A DNA stretch of 64,000 nucleotides from Paenibacillus brasilensis (GTDB taxonomy: Bacteria > Bacillota > Bacilli > Paenibacillales > Paenibacillaceae), in contig NZ_CP045298.1 of assembly GCF_009363115.1 (NCBI RefSeq), positions 4,151,501 to 4,215,500 on the forward strand, written 5' to 3'. The notes below the pieces were generated by a model, which was given only the letters and a program-made list of their open reading frames with translations, was not told the DNA's origin and made no database searches. The translations under genes and the position numbers were made by a program. This document shows positions 55,768 through 64,000 of this stretch, in pieces; positions within the stretch are counted from its first letter, which is position 1, and each line of letters opens with the position of its first letter.

Positions 55768-56018
55768 CACATCCTGCGATGCGCGTTACGGTCATTTGTT
55801 GTTTTGAACCAATGACAATGTCTAGGGAGATCTATACGAATGAATAGCTGAAAAGCCCTGTCAATTTCTGACAAGGGGACTTCAAAAGTTTGTTCTGCGA
55901 TCACCCACCTGCTAAAGCAGGTTCAGAAGACGCTATGGTCGGACGACATTTGCGGGTACTCTATAACGTAATGAACACACTCTGGTACTGCTTCGTGCAG
56001 AAACAGGGTGTTTTTTGT
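55768..56018 (+). ncRNA. Candidate structured RNA (about 250 bases), family not recognised
   Basis: Several nested helices can be drawn. CGTTAC 55784-55789 pairs with GTAATG 55968-55973. Inside it, AATGTC 55817-55822 pairs with GACATT 55945-55950. Inside that, GGGAGATC 55825-55832 pairs with GATCACCC 55899-55906 with one A-A mismatch. This abuts the hairpin ACCTGCTAAAGCAGGT (55907-55922). CCCTGTCA 55856-55863 pairs with TGACAAGGG 55869-55877. An intrinsic terminator follows immediately. The multibranched shape closed by a 5'-3' helix and a terminator suits a 6S-like RNA or a riboswitch. The next gene starts 160 bases further on. Folding was done by eye. Confidence 0.55.
55972..56018 (+). terminator. 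Intrinsic terminator of the structured RNA
   Basis: AACACACTCTG pairs with CAGGGTGTT, with inner CTGC/GCAG, followed by TTTTTT. Confidence 0.75.
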
Positions 56019-56178
56019 ATGCAACAATGTTAAACTAAGACATGAGGTACTAAGGTCGCATACCACAGGTATGATCGGGCTCACTTTTGGTTGTTTATCG
56101 TATTTTATAAAGCGCTTGCAGCAAAAGAAGACCGATGTGCCATATGATGGCAACGATTATCGTGAAGGAGGAAATGTC

Positions 56179-56571
56179 TTGTCGTTGAAGAGGACTCTGG
56201 TAGGGATTGTGCGCAGCCAAGAAAGTACAAGCGACCGGGTCAAGGACCCCCAAATGAAGACACGCTATTATAACTTATCGAGAGACAAGGCTTGGGGAGA
56301 AATAACATCTATCTTAAAAAAGATTCCTGGCTATAAGGTACTCCATGAGGTAGCATCCGTAGGTGAGATTACGTTAGAGAAGCGAACGGCGTTCGGTAGA
56401 ACCGTCGATATTACTGTTTCTATATTATCTGTTTCGCCAGTTCGGAGTGCAGTGGATATTTATTCTGCGTCACGCGGATCGCTGGGGGACTTAGGTGCAA
56501 ATTATCGCATTATTTTGCAGCTGTTCACTATGATTGACAAGAAGCTGTCCACTTATAAGGTCGTACAGTAA
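56179..56571 (+). CDS. DUF1499 family protein
   Basis: 130 aa from TTG 56179 behind GAAGGAGG; a longer reading from 56008 starts inside the terminator and is not supported. VDITVSILSVSPVRSAVDIYSASR followed by GSLGDLGANYRIILQLF is the DUF1499 signature, and the N-half gives DKAWGEITSILKKIPGYKV. The role is unknown. It lies downstream of a structured RNA and may depend on read-through of its terminator or on a nearer promoter. Confidence 0.8.
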   Translation: MSLKRTLVGIVRSQESTSDRVKDPQMKTRYYNLSRDKAWGEITSILKKIPGYKVLHEVASVGEITLEKRTAFGRTVDITVSILSVSPVRSAVDIYSASRGSLGDLGANYRIILQLFTMIDKKLSTYKVVQ

Positions 56572-56608
56572 TTGAAATAAGTGAGCAGTGGTGAAAACAG
56601 ACCCGTGT

Positions 56609-56645
56609 AAAAAAGCGAGGAAGGCAACCTTCACTCGCTTTTTTA
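56609..56645. terminator. Bidirectional terminator between DUF1499 and tpx
   Basis: AAAAAAGCGAG pairs with CTCGCTTTTTT, with inner AAGG/CCTT. Confidence 0.85.
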
Positions 56646-56660
56646 ATATTTGGTCTTGAT

Positions 56661-57179
56661 TTAGACGAGCTTTCTCACCGCTGCAATTGCTTGATCATAG
56701 TCAGGATGCTCAGACATTTCGCTCAAGTATTCCACATAAGTGATTTTGTCATTTTGATCAATAACAAAAATAGCCCGATGATCCAAATGGAATTCCTTGA
56801 TGAACACGCCGTAAGCTTCACCGAAGGAATGATCCTTGTAGTCGGACAATGTCAGTACGCGGTCAATGCCCGCAGCTCCGCACCAACGAGCCTGAGCGAA
56901 CGGAAGGTCCACGCTGACAGTCAGTACTACGACTTGATCTCCAAGGGAATCAGCTTCCTGGTTAAAACGTCGAGTCTGTGCGTCACATACGCCTGTATCC
57001 AAAGAAGGAACAACACTGATTAGTTTGACTTTGCCTGCAAAGTCTTGAAGCGTAGCCGTCTCCAACAGGTTTTTCTGTAATTTGAAATCAGGTGCCTGAT
57101 CTCCAATTTTCAATTCAGGACCTAAGAGAGTCAAAGGATTGCCTTTAAAAGTGGCAGCCGCTGTACGTTCTTGTGTCAT
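56661..57179 (-). CDS. tpx: Thiol peroxidase
   Basis: 172-aa atypical two-cysteine peroxiredoxin that reduces peroxides using thioredoxin. The peroxidatic cysteine is Cys65 in [16 protein letters not shown] and the resolving one Cys100 in [16 protein letters not shown] and the closing [17 protein letters not shown] are family blocks. GGAGGC precedes the ATG. Single gene, divergent from the rhomboid gene. Confidence 0.95.
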   Translation of the reverse strand: MTQERTAAATFKGNPLTLLGPELKIGDQAPDFKLQKNLLETATLQDFAGKVKLISVVPSLDTGVCDAQTRRFNQEADSLGDQVVVLTVSVDLPFAQARWCGAAGIDRVLTLSDYKDHSFGEAYGVFIKEFHLDHRAIFVIDQNDKITYVEYLSEMSEHPDYDQAIAAVRKLV

Positions 57180-57299
57180 ATGTAATAGCCTCCTTGGTTT
57201 TTAGCATTGGTTATCGTTGCTGAAATCTATTATAATCTTTTATAAAAGACATTGTCCAATTTGAATAAGGTGGAGACACCCCATGAAGGAAGGATTGCC

Positions 57300-57923
57300 T
57301 TGATTTTTTTACGTTATGAGAACTGGAAAAGCTATTTGCGTTTTTACCCGGTAACCTGTCTGATTTTGCTCATCAATATTGTAATGTTTATTGTGCTCAC
57401 CGTGCAGGGTGGATCGCAGAATAGCTTAACGCTGATCCGGTATGGCGCACTGATTAATGAGGCGCCTTTCACTGACCAGCTATGGCGTTATGTGTCCGCC
57501 ATGTTTTTACACGCGGGGTTTGATCATCTTTTGTTTAATTCCTTCGCAATCCTCGTGTTTGCTCCACCGCTGGAGCGCTTGCTGGGCTCCTTTCGCTATG
57601 TGCTGCTGTATCTGGTCACAGGTATAGTAGGGAACGTAATGTCCATTGCACATTACAACATGGTAGCGGAAACGACGATTTCTGTAGGAGCCTCAGGAGC
57701 GATATATGGCATCTATGGTGCGTTTCTGTACGTTGCCCTGTTCCAGCGGTCGCTTATGGATGATGCTTCACGTAAAACATTGTACACACTGCTTGGGTTT
57801 GGTATCCTGTTTTCTTTCGCTGTGGCGAACATTAACTGGACTGCTCACTTTGGTGGCTTGCTTAGTGGGTTTTTCCTTTATGGATTGATGATTAGATTGA
57901 CTGGCCAACGTAAACGTCACTAA
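57300..57923 (+). CDS. Rhomboid family intramembrane serine protease
   Basis: 207 aa with six membrane helices. The catalytic dyad is Ser132 (VGASGAIYG) and His183 (AHFGGLLSG), with Asn80 in HLLFNSFA as oxyanion residue. RYGALI and WRYVSAMFLHAGFDHLLFN are family blocks. TTG 57300 follows AAGGAAGGA; readings from 57252 lack a site. Substrates unknown. Co-directional with the LysR gene 98 bases later. Confidence 0.9.
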   Translation: MIFLRYENWKSYLRFYPVTCLILLINIVMFIVLTVQGGSQNSLTLIRYGALINEAPFTDQLWRYVSAMFLHAGFDHLLFNSFAILVFAPPLERLLGSFRYVLLYLVTGIVGNVMSIAHYNMVAETTISVGASGAIYGIYGAFLYVALFQRSLMDDASRKTLYTLLGFGILFSFAVANINWTAHFGGLLSGFFLYGLMIRLTGQRKRH

Positions 57924-58020
57924 AGACAGCTTTATCGTAAGTAAGCAGGGGAATAATGAGGAAGGTGTTCGATAACATCTTCCTCCGGATGTTGAAAAAC
58001 AGATTGGAGCGAATATCGGA

Positions 58021-58959
58021 GTGGAATTACGACAGTTGCAATACTTCATGAAAGTAGCGCAAAAGGAACATGTTACTCAGGCAGCCGAGGAGCTACATGT
58101 GGCGCAGTCTGCGGTTAGTCGGCAAATTCATCAGCTTGAAGAGGAGCTGGGGGTTAACCTTTTTATGCAAAAGGGCCGCAATTTGCAGCTTACGCCGGTT
58201 GGACAGCTATTTTGCAAACGGGTTGAAACGATTATAAAGGACTTGGAACGAGCTGTTTTGGAAGTGCATGAGTTTTTGGACCCTGAAAGGGGCGAAATCC
58301 GCATCGGTTTTCCACACAGTTTGGGGATTCATCTTATTCCTACGGTGGTGGCTGAATTCCGTAAGCGGTATCCCAATGTTAAATTCAGATTTAAACAGGG
58401 GATGTATCCGAGTTTGATCCGTGATGTGTCAGCGGGTGAGGTGGATTTGGCTTTTGTATCTCCATTTCCAGATCGTCATGATCATGTTGAGGGGGACGTG
58501 GTATTGACAGAGGAGTTGTTTGCAGTCCTGCCACCTAATCATCCTTTGGCTACAGCCAAACATATCACGCTTAGCCAGCTTAAAGGTGAGAAGTTTATCC
58601 TGTTCAGAGACGGATATTCGCTGCGTCCGATTGTTTGGCAGGCTTGTCTGGAGGCTGGATTTACGCCAGATATCGCTTTTGAAGGCGAGGAGACGGATGC
58701 GATACGCGGATTAGTTGCAGCCGGTATGGGGGTCAGTCTTTTGCCTGAAATGGCATTGTTTCAGACCAACCCGCTTCAGCCTGCAAGAGTGTCGATTGTT
58801 GATCCGGAGGTGACGCGAACCATTGGCTTGATTCATCGCAGAGATGACAAGCTTCCGTTGGTTGCCAAATCGTTTCGTACTTTTTTGTTGGACTATTTTG
58901 GTCTTCAGGCCAGTGCGGCTGCTCCGAATGGGAGTATAAAGCGGATTGAACGCAATTGA
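58021..58959 (+). CDS. LysR family regulator, GltC-like
   Basis: 312 aa from GTG 58021. The winged helix (about 1-60: LRQLQYFMKVAQKEHVTQAA, AQSAVSRQIHQLEEELG) is followed by a LysR effector domain (about 90-300). Long stretches match B. subtilis GltC as I remember it: DPERGEIRIGFP, RYPNVKFRFKQGMY and GLVAAGMGVSLLPE. GltC activates glutamate synthase in response to nitrogen and carbon status. No gltAB lies divergent here, so the target is open, although amtB is 1.5 kb away. Confidence 0.85.
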   Translation: MELRQLQYFMKVAQKEHVTQAAEELHVAQSAVSRQIHQLEEELGVNLFMQKGRNLQLTPVGQLFCKRVETIIKDLERAVLEVHEFLDPERGEIRIGFPHSLGIHLIPTVVAEFRKRYPNVKFRFKQGMYPSLIRDVSAGEVDLAFVSPFPDRHDHVEGDVVLTEELFAVLPPNHPLATAKHITLSQLKGEKFILFRDGYSLRPIVWQACLEAGFTPDIAFEGEETDAIRGLVAAGMGVSLLPEMALFQTNPLQPARVSIVDPEVTRTIGLIHRRDDKLPLVAKSFRTFLLDYFGLQASAAAPNGSIKRIERN

Positions 58960-58982
58960 GTATAGCGCATTGGCATAGATAG

Positions 58983-59034
58983 AAAAAAGGTTGTTCCTCT
59001 ACCATCACATGGCGGAGGAACAACCTTTTTTTTG
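58983..59034. terminator. Bidirectional terminator between lysR and zinc protease genes
   Basis: AAAAAAGGTTGTTCCTC pairs with GAGGAACAACCTTTTTT around a 15-base loop. Confidence 0.9.
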
Positions 59035-59046
59035 TAGTACAAGCGA

Positions 59047-59718
59047 TTAGTCGCGACTGTTAAAAATACCGATCAAGCGGATCAACTCCAGCAAAGAAAC
59101 GAGAGCTGCGGCCACGTACGTCAATGCAGCGGCATTCAATACCTTGGCGATACCCCGTTCTTCATCACTGCGGATAAAGCCTTCAGAAACCATAATTTCA
59201 CGAGCGCGGTTGGAAGCATTAAATTCGACCGGCAATGTAATTAATTGAAAAGCAACCGTAGCCGAGAAAAAGATAATGCCCAAGCCGATCAGGTTCGTGA
59301 AGCTGAACAGGAAACCGGCAATCAGCAGAAACGGTGCGATACCGGATGCAAAGTTAACGATCGGAAAGATGCGGTGACGCAGTGCCAGCATCGGATAATG
59401 CTCTTTATGCTGAATCGCATGACCGACCTCGTGACAAGCCACGGCAACCGCGGAAATGGATTTTTCATAATATACTGGCTCGGACAGGCGTACCACACGA
59501 TGTATCGGGTCATAGTGGTCAGATAACGCACCGGGTACAGGTTCGATAGGAACATCGTGCAAACCATTGCGATCCAGCATGTGCCGGGCGGCATCATAAC
59601 CTGTTAGCCCATTTTCATTAGGAACGTCAGCCCACTTGTTAAAAGTACCTTTTACACGAAATTGCGCCCATAAGGATAAGCCGAACGCAAGAATAATCAA
59701 TATATACATACCCATCAT
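59047..59718 (-). CDS. Membrane zinc metallopeptidase (YugP family)
   Basis: 223 aa. A first membrane helix (about 3-19), the zinc motif His96-Glu97-x2-His100 in ACHEVGHAIQHK, further hydrophobic segments (about 118-165), then EFNASNRAREIM with the likely third ligand. GGAGGG is seven bases before ATG 59718. YugP-type proteases sit in the membrane; no substrate is known. Convergent with the lysR gene. Confidence 0.9.
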   Translation of the reverse strand: MMGMYILIILAFGLSLWAQFRVKGTFNKWADVPNENGLTGYDAARHMLDRNGLHDVPIEPVPGALSDHYDPIHRVVRLSEPVYYEKSISAVAVACHEVGHAIQHKEHYPMLALRHRIFPIVNFASGIAPFLLIAGFLFSFTNLIGLGIIFFSATVAFQLITLPVEFNASNRAREIMVSEGFIRSDEERGIAKVLNAAALTYVAAALVSLLELIRLIGIFNSRD

Positions 59719-59759
59719 AAAGCAACCCTCCATTATTGTTTCATTACAGCCCGGGAAAA

Positions 59760-60227
59760 CTACATCATAGAGCTATGCTCCAGCAAATACTTCAGAGCTT
59801 CGATACAAGCGGCACTTTGCGGGAGTAGACCAGTAAGCAGTTTACGTGCTTGAACGGGCTTAAGTTGCCCTAGGAGAGGCTGTAGCTCGTTGACTTCACG
59901 CTCCAGACGCTGCATGTGCATCTCCAGACTCGTCAGCTTGTCAGTGACGTGATCTTCCCCTGCAACCGAGCTCCATTTAATCAGTGTTTGTTTGATTTCC
60001 TCGAGGCTATATTTCTCTTGTTTCATTTGGTTAATACGTTCAAGCCTGTTTAAGGTTTCATCATTATAAAGCCGATAATTTTTCAATGATCGTTCTTCAG
60101 GTGTGATCAAACCGAGCTTTGTGTAATAATCAATGGTTCGTTCGCTGACACCAGCCGCCTTGGCTAGTTCGCCAATTCGATACAGCTTCATATCCCCATC
60201 TGTCCTCACCTCGTGCTCTTCATTCAA
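59760..60227 (-). CDS. MerR family transcriptional regulator
   Basis: 155 aa. DNA-binding domain YRIGELAKAAGVSERTIDYY, then KLGLITPEERSLKNYRLYND (about 15-58), a MerR helix (EDLK-type KQEKYSLEEIKQTL) and a long dimer helix with MHMQRLEREVNELQPLL. No cysteine cluster for metals and no large effector domain. The start could be 60227 or the ATG at 60191 (MKLYRIGEL). It is divergent from amtB with a 250-base shared upstream region. Confidence 0.87.
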   Translation of the reverse strand: MNEEHEVRTDGDMKLYRIGELAKAAGVSERTIDYYTKLGLITPEERSLKNYRLYNDETLNRLERINQMKQEKYSLEEIKQTLIKWSSVAGEDHVTDKLTSLEMHMQRLEREVNELQPLLGQLKPVQARKLLTGLLPQSAACIEALKYLLEHSSMM

Positions 60228-60401
60228 CCTTCAAAATCATGATCTGCAAACCGAGTGCTTAATAAGAATATTTTACATGATTCTCAACCATACAGTCAAA
60301 CGTTATACTTTTTTTCAGGACTAAAACAAGCTACTTTTATAGTTAGTAAATATGACATGGAAGGTTCGCCTCTTCATTTTTTCAACATAGCAAAAAAAAT
60401 C

Positions 60402-60431
60402 TTGTCAACTTTCATGTATTCTGCTTATAAT
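60402..60431 (+). promoter_or_regulatory. amtB promoter
   Basis: TTGTCA (60402-60407) and TATAAT (60426-60431) with an 18-base spacer, a good vegetative promoter placed to read amtB. Confidence 0.7.
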
Positions 60432-60452
60432 GACAATAAGAATTTCACGAAA

Positions 60453-60469
60453 TGTAAAGAAACATAACA
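60453..60469. promoter_or_regulatory. GlnR/TnrA box
   Basis: TGTAAAGAAACATAACA fits the TGTNAN7TNACA consensus at every fixed position and is embedded in the wider dyad AATGTAA...TAACATT. It lies just after the predicted transcription start of amtB, where GlnR-type binding would block transcription when nitrogen is plentiful. Confidence 0.8.
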
Positions 60470-60487
60470 TTCAAGGGGGTGGGCTTC

Positions 60488-61891
60488 ATGAGAAAAAAGT
60501 GGTTAGTTGCATTATTGGCCATGGTGACGGTACTGGCTTTTCCGGTAGGTGCATTCGCTGCTGACGGTCCGACAAATATTCAGCTCCAAGCAGGTTTAAA
60601 CACGGCATTTACCTTCTTGGCATTTATACTTGTGTTCTTCATGCAGGCAGGATTTGCGTTGCTGGAGGCTGGCTCGACACGAATGAAGAATGCGGGTCAT
60701 GTCGCTGGTAAAACGATCCTTACCACAGGGGTTGCAGCTTTGTCCTTCTGGGCTCTTGGATTTGGTCTCGGCTTTGGTAACGATGGCGGCAACGGATTTA
60801 TGGGACTGACGGGTTTCTTCATGAGTGGTACCGATGCTGCTGCATCGTTTGATTCTCTTTCCGCTCTGGACGTTCCGATTACCATTATGTTTTTGTTCCA
60901 CTTTGCTTTTGCTGCGGTATCTCTTTCCATCGCTTGTGGAGGGATGGCAGAGCGTGCAAAATTAAGTGTATACATTATTTTCGGTATTTTGTTCTCCATC
61001 GTGATCTATCCGGTTGTAGCTCACTGGGTATGGGGCGGCGGCTGGCTTGGCAAACTGGGTATGCAGGATTATGCCGGTTCAACGGTAGTCCATCTGACAG
61101 GCGCTACGGCGGCACTCGTCGCTACGCTGCTGCTCAAGCCGCGTCTGGGCAAGTTTAATAAGGATGGCAAGCCGAACATTATTCCTGGTCACAATCAGGT
61201 GTACTCTATTCTGGGTGTAATTATTCTCTGGTTTGGCTGGTTTGGATTTAACCCGGGTAGTGCGGTAACGGCTATGAACGACGGATTTTTTGGATATGTG
61301 GCATTGACTACAAATATTGCGGCGGCGGCAGGCGGGGTTTTCGCTTTGCTCGTATCCTGGATGGTATACGGAAAAGCTGATATTCCTTCGATGCTGAATG
61401 GTGTGCTGGCGGCTTTGGTTGCTATTACTGGTTCTTGTGCTTTTGTAGCTCCTTGGGCAGCTCTGGTCATCGGTGCAGTAGCAGGGATTGTGACCTTCTT
61501 CACAGCACAATGGTTTGAGCGTGCAAGAGTAGATGATCCGGTATATGCTTTTTCCGTGCATGGTATTGCAGGGATGTGGGGTGCAGTATCGACAGGGTTG
61601 TTCGCTACGCCCGAGCTTGTAAAAGTAACAGGTGTAGGTCAAGTGGGATTGTTCTATGGCGGCGGATTTACGCAATTAGGAGTACAGCTGCTTGGACTGG
61701 TTGGTACTTTTGCCTTCGTGTTCGTCATTTCCTTCATTATTCTGGGTGCAATGAAAGCCATTATGGGCATTCGCGTTACAGAAGAGGAAGAAACGATGGG
61801 GCTGGATATTAGTGAACACGGTACGTACGGCTATCCAGAACAAATGAAGTTGGTTGCCGAGGCTGAAAAGCGTTCTGGAATTGTGAGCTAA
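60488..61891 (+). CDS. amtB: Ammonium transporter
   Basis: 467 aa with a cleavable-looking N-terminal signal (MRKKWLVALLAMVTVLA, cut near GAFAAD) and eleven membrane helices. Family blocks: MQAGFALLEAGSTRMKN, HWVWGGGWLGKLGMQDYAG, VVHLTGATAALVA with the first pore histidine, FGWFGFNPGSA, and VHGIAGMWG with the second. AAGGGGGTG sets ATG 60488. No PII gene (glnK) follows, as is usual in many bacteria; a GlnD-like nucleotidyltransferase gene does. Confidence 0.95.
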   Translation: MRKKWLVALLAMVTVLAFPVGAFAADGPTNIQLQAGLNTAFTFLAFILVFFMQAGFALLEAGSTRMKNAGHVAGKTILTTGVAALSFWALGFGLGFGNDGGNGFMGLTGFFMSGTDAAASFDSLSALDVPITIMFLFHFAFAAVSLSIACGGMAERAKLSVYIIFGILFSIVIYPVVAHWVWGGGWLGKLGMQDYAGSTVVHLTGATAALVATLLLKPRLGKFNKDGKPNIIPGHNQVYSILGVIILWFGWFGFNPGSAVTAMNDGFFGYVALTTNIAAAAGGVFALLVSWMVYGKADIPSMLNGVLAALVAITGSCAFVAPWAALVIGAVAGIVTFFTAQWFERARVDDPVYAFSVHGIAGMWGAVSTGLFATPELVKVTGVGQVGLFYGGGFTQLGVQLLGLVGTFAFVFVISFIILGAMKAIMGIRVTEEEETMGLDISEHGTYGYPEQMKLVAEAEKRSGIVS

Positions 61892-61937
61892 TATGTAAAA
61901 TATAAAGACCAGTATGGAGAGCGGAGGAGATGGTAGT

Positions 61938-63020
61938 ATGGAACTGCAAAATACGGCCCCTTGGGTGAGTTCCGCTGAAGCGATTGATCAAGCTGACACG
62001 CCTGAATCGCTAAGGCAGGCCAGGGTCGATTCTCAAAAATGGCTACTGGCTTCCCAAGCCTCCGCTCCGTTATCAGACTGGTTACAAACGGCGAATGAAA
62101 TGCATGACCGCATCGCGGCCAGAGCTGTACAAATGTGCGAAAAAGGGATGGTTGAGGATGGCTTCGGCCCTCCTCCCGTCCCTTACGCATTTATAGCCTT
62201 TGGAAGCATGGGGCGCTCGGAATCAACGCTATGGAGTGACCAGGATAACGGTATGATTATCAGTGATACTGTATCTGCTGATAAAGAAGTGTATTTTAGA
62301 GAATTTGGTCGCAGAGTCTCTGCGATGCTGGAGTATTTGGGCTATCCCAAATGTGAGGGGAAAGTGATGTGTTCGGAGCCGTTGTGGTGTCGCACATTGT
62401 CTGAATGGCAGGAGCAGCTCGCAACATGGTCGGATGATTTCGCCTGGGAGCCGATTCGTTATCTGATCATCTCATCTGATATGAGGTATATTGCTGGAGA
62501 TGAGCAATTGTCATGCGAATGGAAACGAAGCTTCTATAAGCTGTTCCGAAAACATCCCGATTTGCCTTCAGCGGTACTCAGGAACACAGTCAGGCATAAA
62601 GCGACACTTAATATTTTAGGTCAGATCGTCACCGAACGCTTCGGAGAGCATGCGGGCGATTTTGATGTGAAATACGGGTTGTATATTCCGCTCGTCAATG
62701 CAGTGCGCTTTCTGGCGTTGCAGCACGGAGTGGAGGAAACCTCTACGCTGAAAAGACTGAGGCGTCTGGCGCAATTGGAGGCTGCACCGCTTCCTTTGCT
62801 GGATGCTTGCGAGCGGGCCTTTCGGATTGCGCTTCAGCTTCGAACGGCTACTCCGGCACAGGAGAAGGATGGATTGCTGATCAGCAACGGCTATCTGGCC
62901 GTCAAGCCGCTGAAGCAAGGCAAGGGCTGGCATGAGCTGCGCGAGGCTCTGTCGACGGTTCGACGGTTCCATCGTGCGTTGCAAAGACAGCTGCGATTTA
63001 TGGAAGGGAGAAGGTCATGA
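61938..63020 (+). CDS. DUF294 nucleotidyltransferase (GlnD-like N-terminal domain)
   Basis: 360 aa. The nucleotidyltransferase core is AFGSMGRSESTLWSDQDNG (about 87-105) with the metal acids Asp101 and Asp103; the G-S...D-x-D pattern is that of GlnD-type uridylyltransferases and the DUF294 family. A helical substrate-binding domain follows (RHKATLNILGQIVTERFG, and the YIPLVNAVRFLALQHGV block). No CBS domains, ACT or HD domain is present. ATG 61938 follows GGAGGAG. It lies 46 bases after amtB with no terminator between, and overlaps the exonuclease gene by four bases. Confidence 0.85.
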   Translation: MELQNTAPWVSSAEAIDQADTPESLRQARVDSQKWLLASQASAPLSDWLQTANEMHDRIAARAVQMCEKGMVEDGFGPPPVPYAFIAFGSMGRSESTLWSDQDNGMIISDTVSADKEVYFREFGRRVSAMLEYLGYPKCEGKVMCSEPLWCRTLSEWQEQLATWSDDFAWEPIRYLIISSDMRYIAGDEQLSCEWKRSFYKLFRKHPDLPSAVLRNTVRHKATLNILGQIVTERFGEHAGDFDVKYGLYIPLVNAVRFLALQHGVEETSTLKRLRRLAQLEAAPLPLLDACERAFRIALQLRTATPAQEKDGLLISNGYLAVKPLKQGKGWHELREALSTVRRFHRALQRQLRFMEGRRS

Positions 63021-63754
63021 AGGAGCCAGCGCAGGGAGGCGGCTTTTGGAGCGCTCTTCGCAGAGGAGGAGTACCGTCTGCCATCGCTTCTGTCATGGGG
63101 GCTCCTACGGCTCAGCAGATGGCGTTTATTCGTTCCTTAACCCGGGAGCAACGTCGCTCTGAAGTATTGCGGACCCCGCTGGAGCGTTTGGAGACAGTTG
63201 TTTTTGATCTGGAGACGACGGGATTTTCTGCGCAGCATGGTGATGAGATTTTATCGTTCGGGGCGATTCGTGTAGTTGGAGATACGATTATGGAAAAAGA
63301 GCAGTTTTACACGCTTGTCAATCCACGTACAATGATTCCTGAGCATATTACGGAGTTAACCGGGATTACCCGGGAAATGACGGATGAGGCTCCCCCGCTT
63401 ATGAATGGGCTGCATGACTTTATGTCCTTTGTAGGTGGGCGTGTACTTGTAGCGCATGCCAGTGCTCATGACAAGGCTTTTTTGAATGCCGCCTTATGGA
63501 AAACATCTAAAGTTCAGCTGACTCACCGTGTGCTGGATACGATGATGCTGGCCAAGTGGCTTGAGCCACAACAACACCAAACGTACAGCTTGGATGAATT
63601 GCTGACCTACCAAAGCATTCCGATTGAGGGGCGGCATCATGCGCTAGAGGATGCAAAAATGACAGCTAAGCTGTGGGTGGCGTATGTTCAGGAAATGCTT
63701 AACCGTAACGTGACTAATTTGGCAGATGTTTATGCACATTTAAGTCATGCCTGA
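63017..63754 (+). CDS. DnaQ-like 3'-5' exonuclease (DNA polymerase III epsilon family)
   Basis: 245 aa. DEDDh exonuclease domain at about 60-235: Exo I VVFDLETTGF (Asp64, Glu66), Exo II in VAHASAHDKAFLNAALW, Exo III in GRHHALEDAKMTAKL with the catalytic histidine. The first 55 residues are an extra basic region (GGGFWSALRRGGVPSAIASV). It starts within the stop of the DUF294 gene (ATGA), so the two are coupled. Such pairs are also seen as fused proteins in some bacteria, as far as I recall. It could trim DNA or RNA. Confidence 0.9.
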   Translation: MKEPAQGGGFWSALRRGGVPSAIASVMGAPTAQQMAFIRSLTREQRRSEVLRTPLERLETVVFDLETTGFSAQHGDEILSFGAIRVVGDTIMEKEQFYTLVNPRTMIPEHITELTGITREMTDEAPPLMNGLHDFMSFVGGRVLVAHASAHDKAFLNAALWKTSKVQLTHRVLDTMMLAKWLEPQQHQTYSLDELLTYQSIPIEGRHHALEDAKMTAKLWVAYVQEMLNRNVTNLADVYAHLSHA

Positions 63755-63782
63755 TTTCGTATACAGCGTGAGCACTTAAATT

Positions 63783-63835
63783 ACACAAAAAAACAGTAAG
63801 CCCGCGATCATTCGTAGGTTTGCTGTTTTTTTGTG
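63783..63835 (+). terminator. Intrinsic terminator after the exonuclease gene
   Basis: ACACAAAAAAACAG pairs with CTGTTTTTTTGTG around a 25-base loop. The remaining bases to 64000 hold no gene I can support. Confidence 0.7.
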
Positions 63836-64000
63836 CATATATGTGCGAAGAAATGCTGTATAAAATAAGGGCAACTCAACTTATAGCTGTAATGATGAAT
63901 TGAAGTTCCTGGAAATTGCGGTGGTATTAATTTTTCAGCCTAATACTTATTTTCTTTTGACAATATATACAGATCACAGGGTTAGAGATGGCAGCAGGCT

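Noticed and set aside
61079..61675. 198-codon open frame antisense to amtB
   Set aside because: A shadow of the strongly biased amtB codons; composition is not protein-like and there is no start signal.

Overview
The window looks like a chromosomal segment of a low-to-mid GC Gram-positive endospore-former, most likely a Paenibacillus close to the P. polymyxa group. This is inferred from gene families and their layout, not from a database match. Supporting features are the hemE-hemH-hemY order, an AraR-type GntR/LacI repressor, EgsA/AraM, a YtpB-type curcumene synthase, DUF3906, DUF1450 (YuzB) and YitT proteins, a GlnR/TnrA box before amtB, strong GGAGG ribosome binding sites, many TTG/GTG starts and U-rich intrinsic terminators. 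No insertion sequence, CRISPR array, rRNA or intact prophage is visible. The only phage-like gene is a lone holin.

Layout. 1-1642: end of a carboxy(nor)spermidine synthase/decarboxylase pair (polyamines). 1.7-5.5 kb: a frameshifted secreted protein, two GNAT acetyltransferases, an unidentified structured RNA or leader ending in a terminator, tRNA-Leu(CAG), then a decayed stretch with a palindromic operator, an amber-interrupted mini-gene and a MATE efflux relic. 5.7-12.5 kb: fabV, then an arabinose locus (egsA with an in-frame TGA, araR, araD, araB) with three near-identical AraR operators. 12.7-19.8 kb: a tandem-HTH protein, a frameshifted secreted repeat protein next to a short Rhs-like N-terminal fragment, a polysaccharide deacetylase, a holin, a HepT-like protein and a SufR-like regulator. 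20-30 kb: murI, a LysM-M14 peptidoglycan peptidase, small Fe-S-related proteins, an LTA synthase, an rRNA methyltransferase, an O-methyltransferase and an MFS exporter. 29.6-40 kb: hemE-hemH-hemY, CapA, a glycerophosphodiesterase, an FAH protein, DUF92, TetR and an ABC-F ATPase. 40-54.7 kb: M42 peptidase, LapA, PepF, cold shock protein, two MATE pumps, YtpB, PfkA, DUF4015, YitT and the helicase CshA. 54.9-64 kb: a DUF624 protein, a second structured RNA candidate, DUF1499, Tpx, rhomboid, a GltC-like LysR regulator, a zinc protease, MerR, and amtB followed by a GlnD-like nucleotidyltransferase and a DnaQ-type exonuclease.

How the genes work together. The clear functional units are polyamine synthesis, L-arabinose catabolism under AraR, the late haem steps, cell-envelope work (MurI, M14 peptidase, deacetylase, LtaS-type synthase) and ammonium uptake under GlnR/TnrA. 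The most notable observations are two folded RNAs that match no family I recognise (about 4175-4338 on the minus strand and 55768-56018 on the plus strand), four broken genes (two of them secreted proteins with a single-base loss early in the gene), and the amtB/DUF294/DnaQ grouping.
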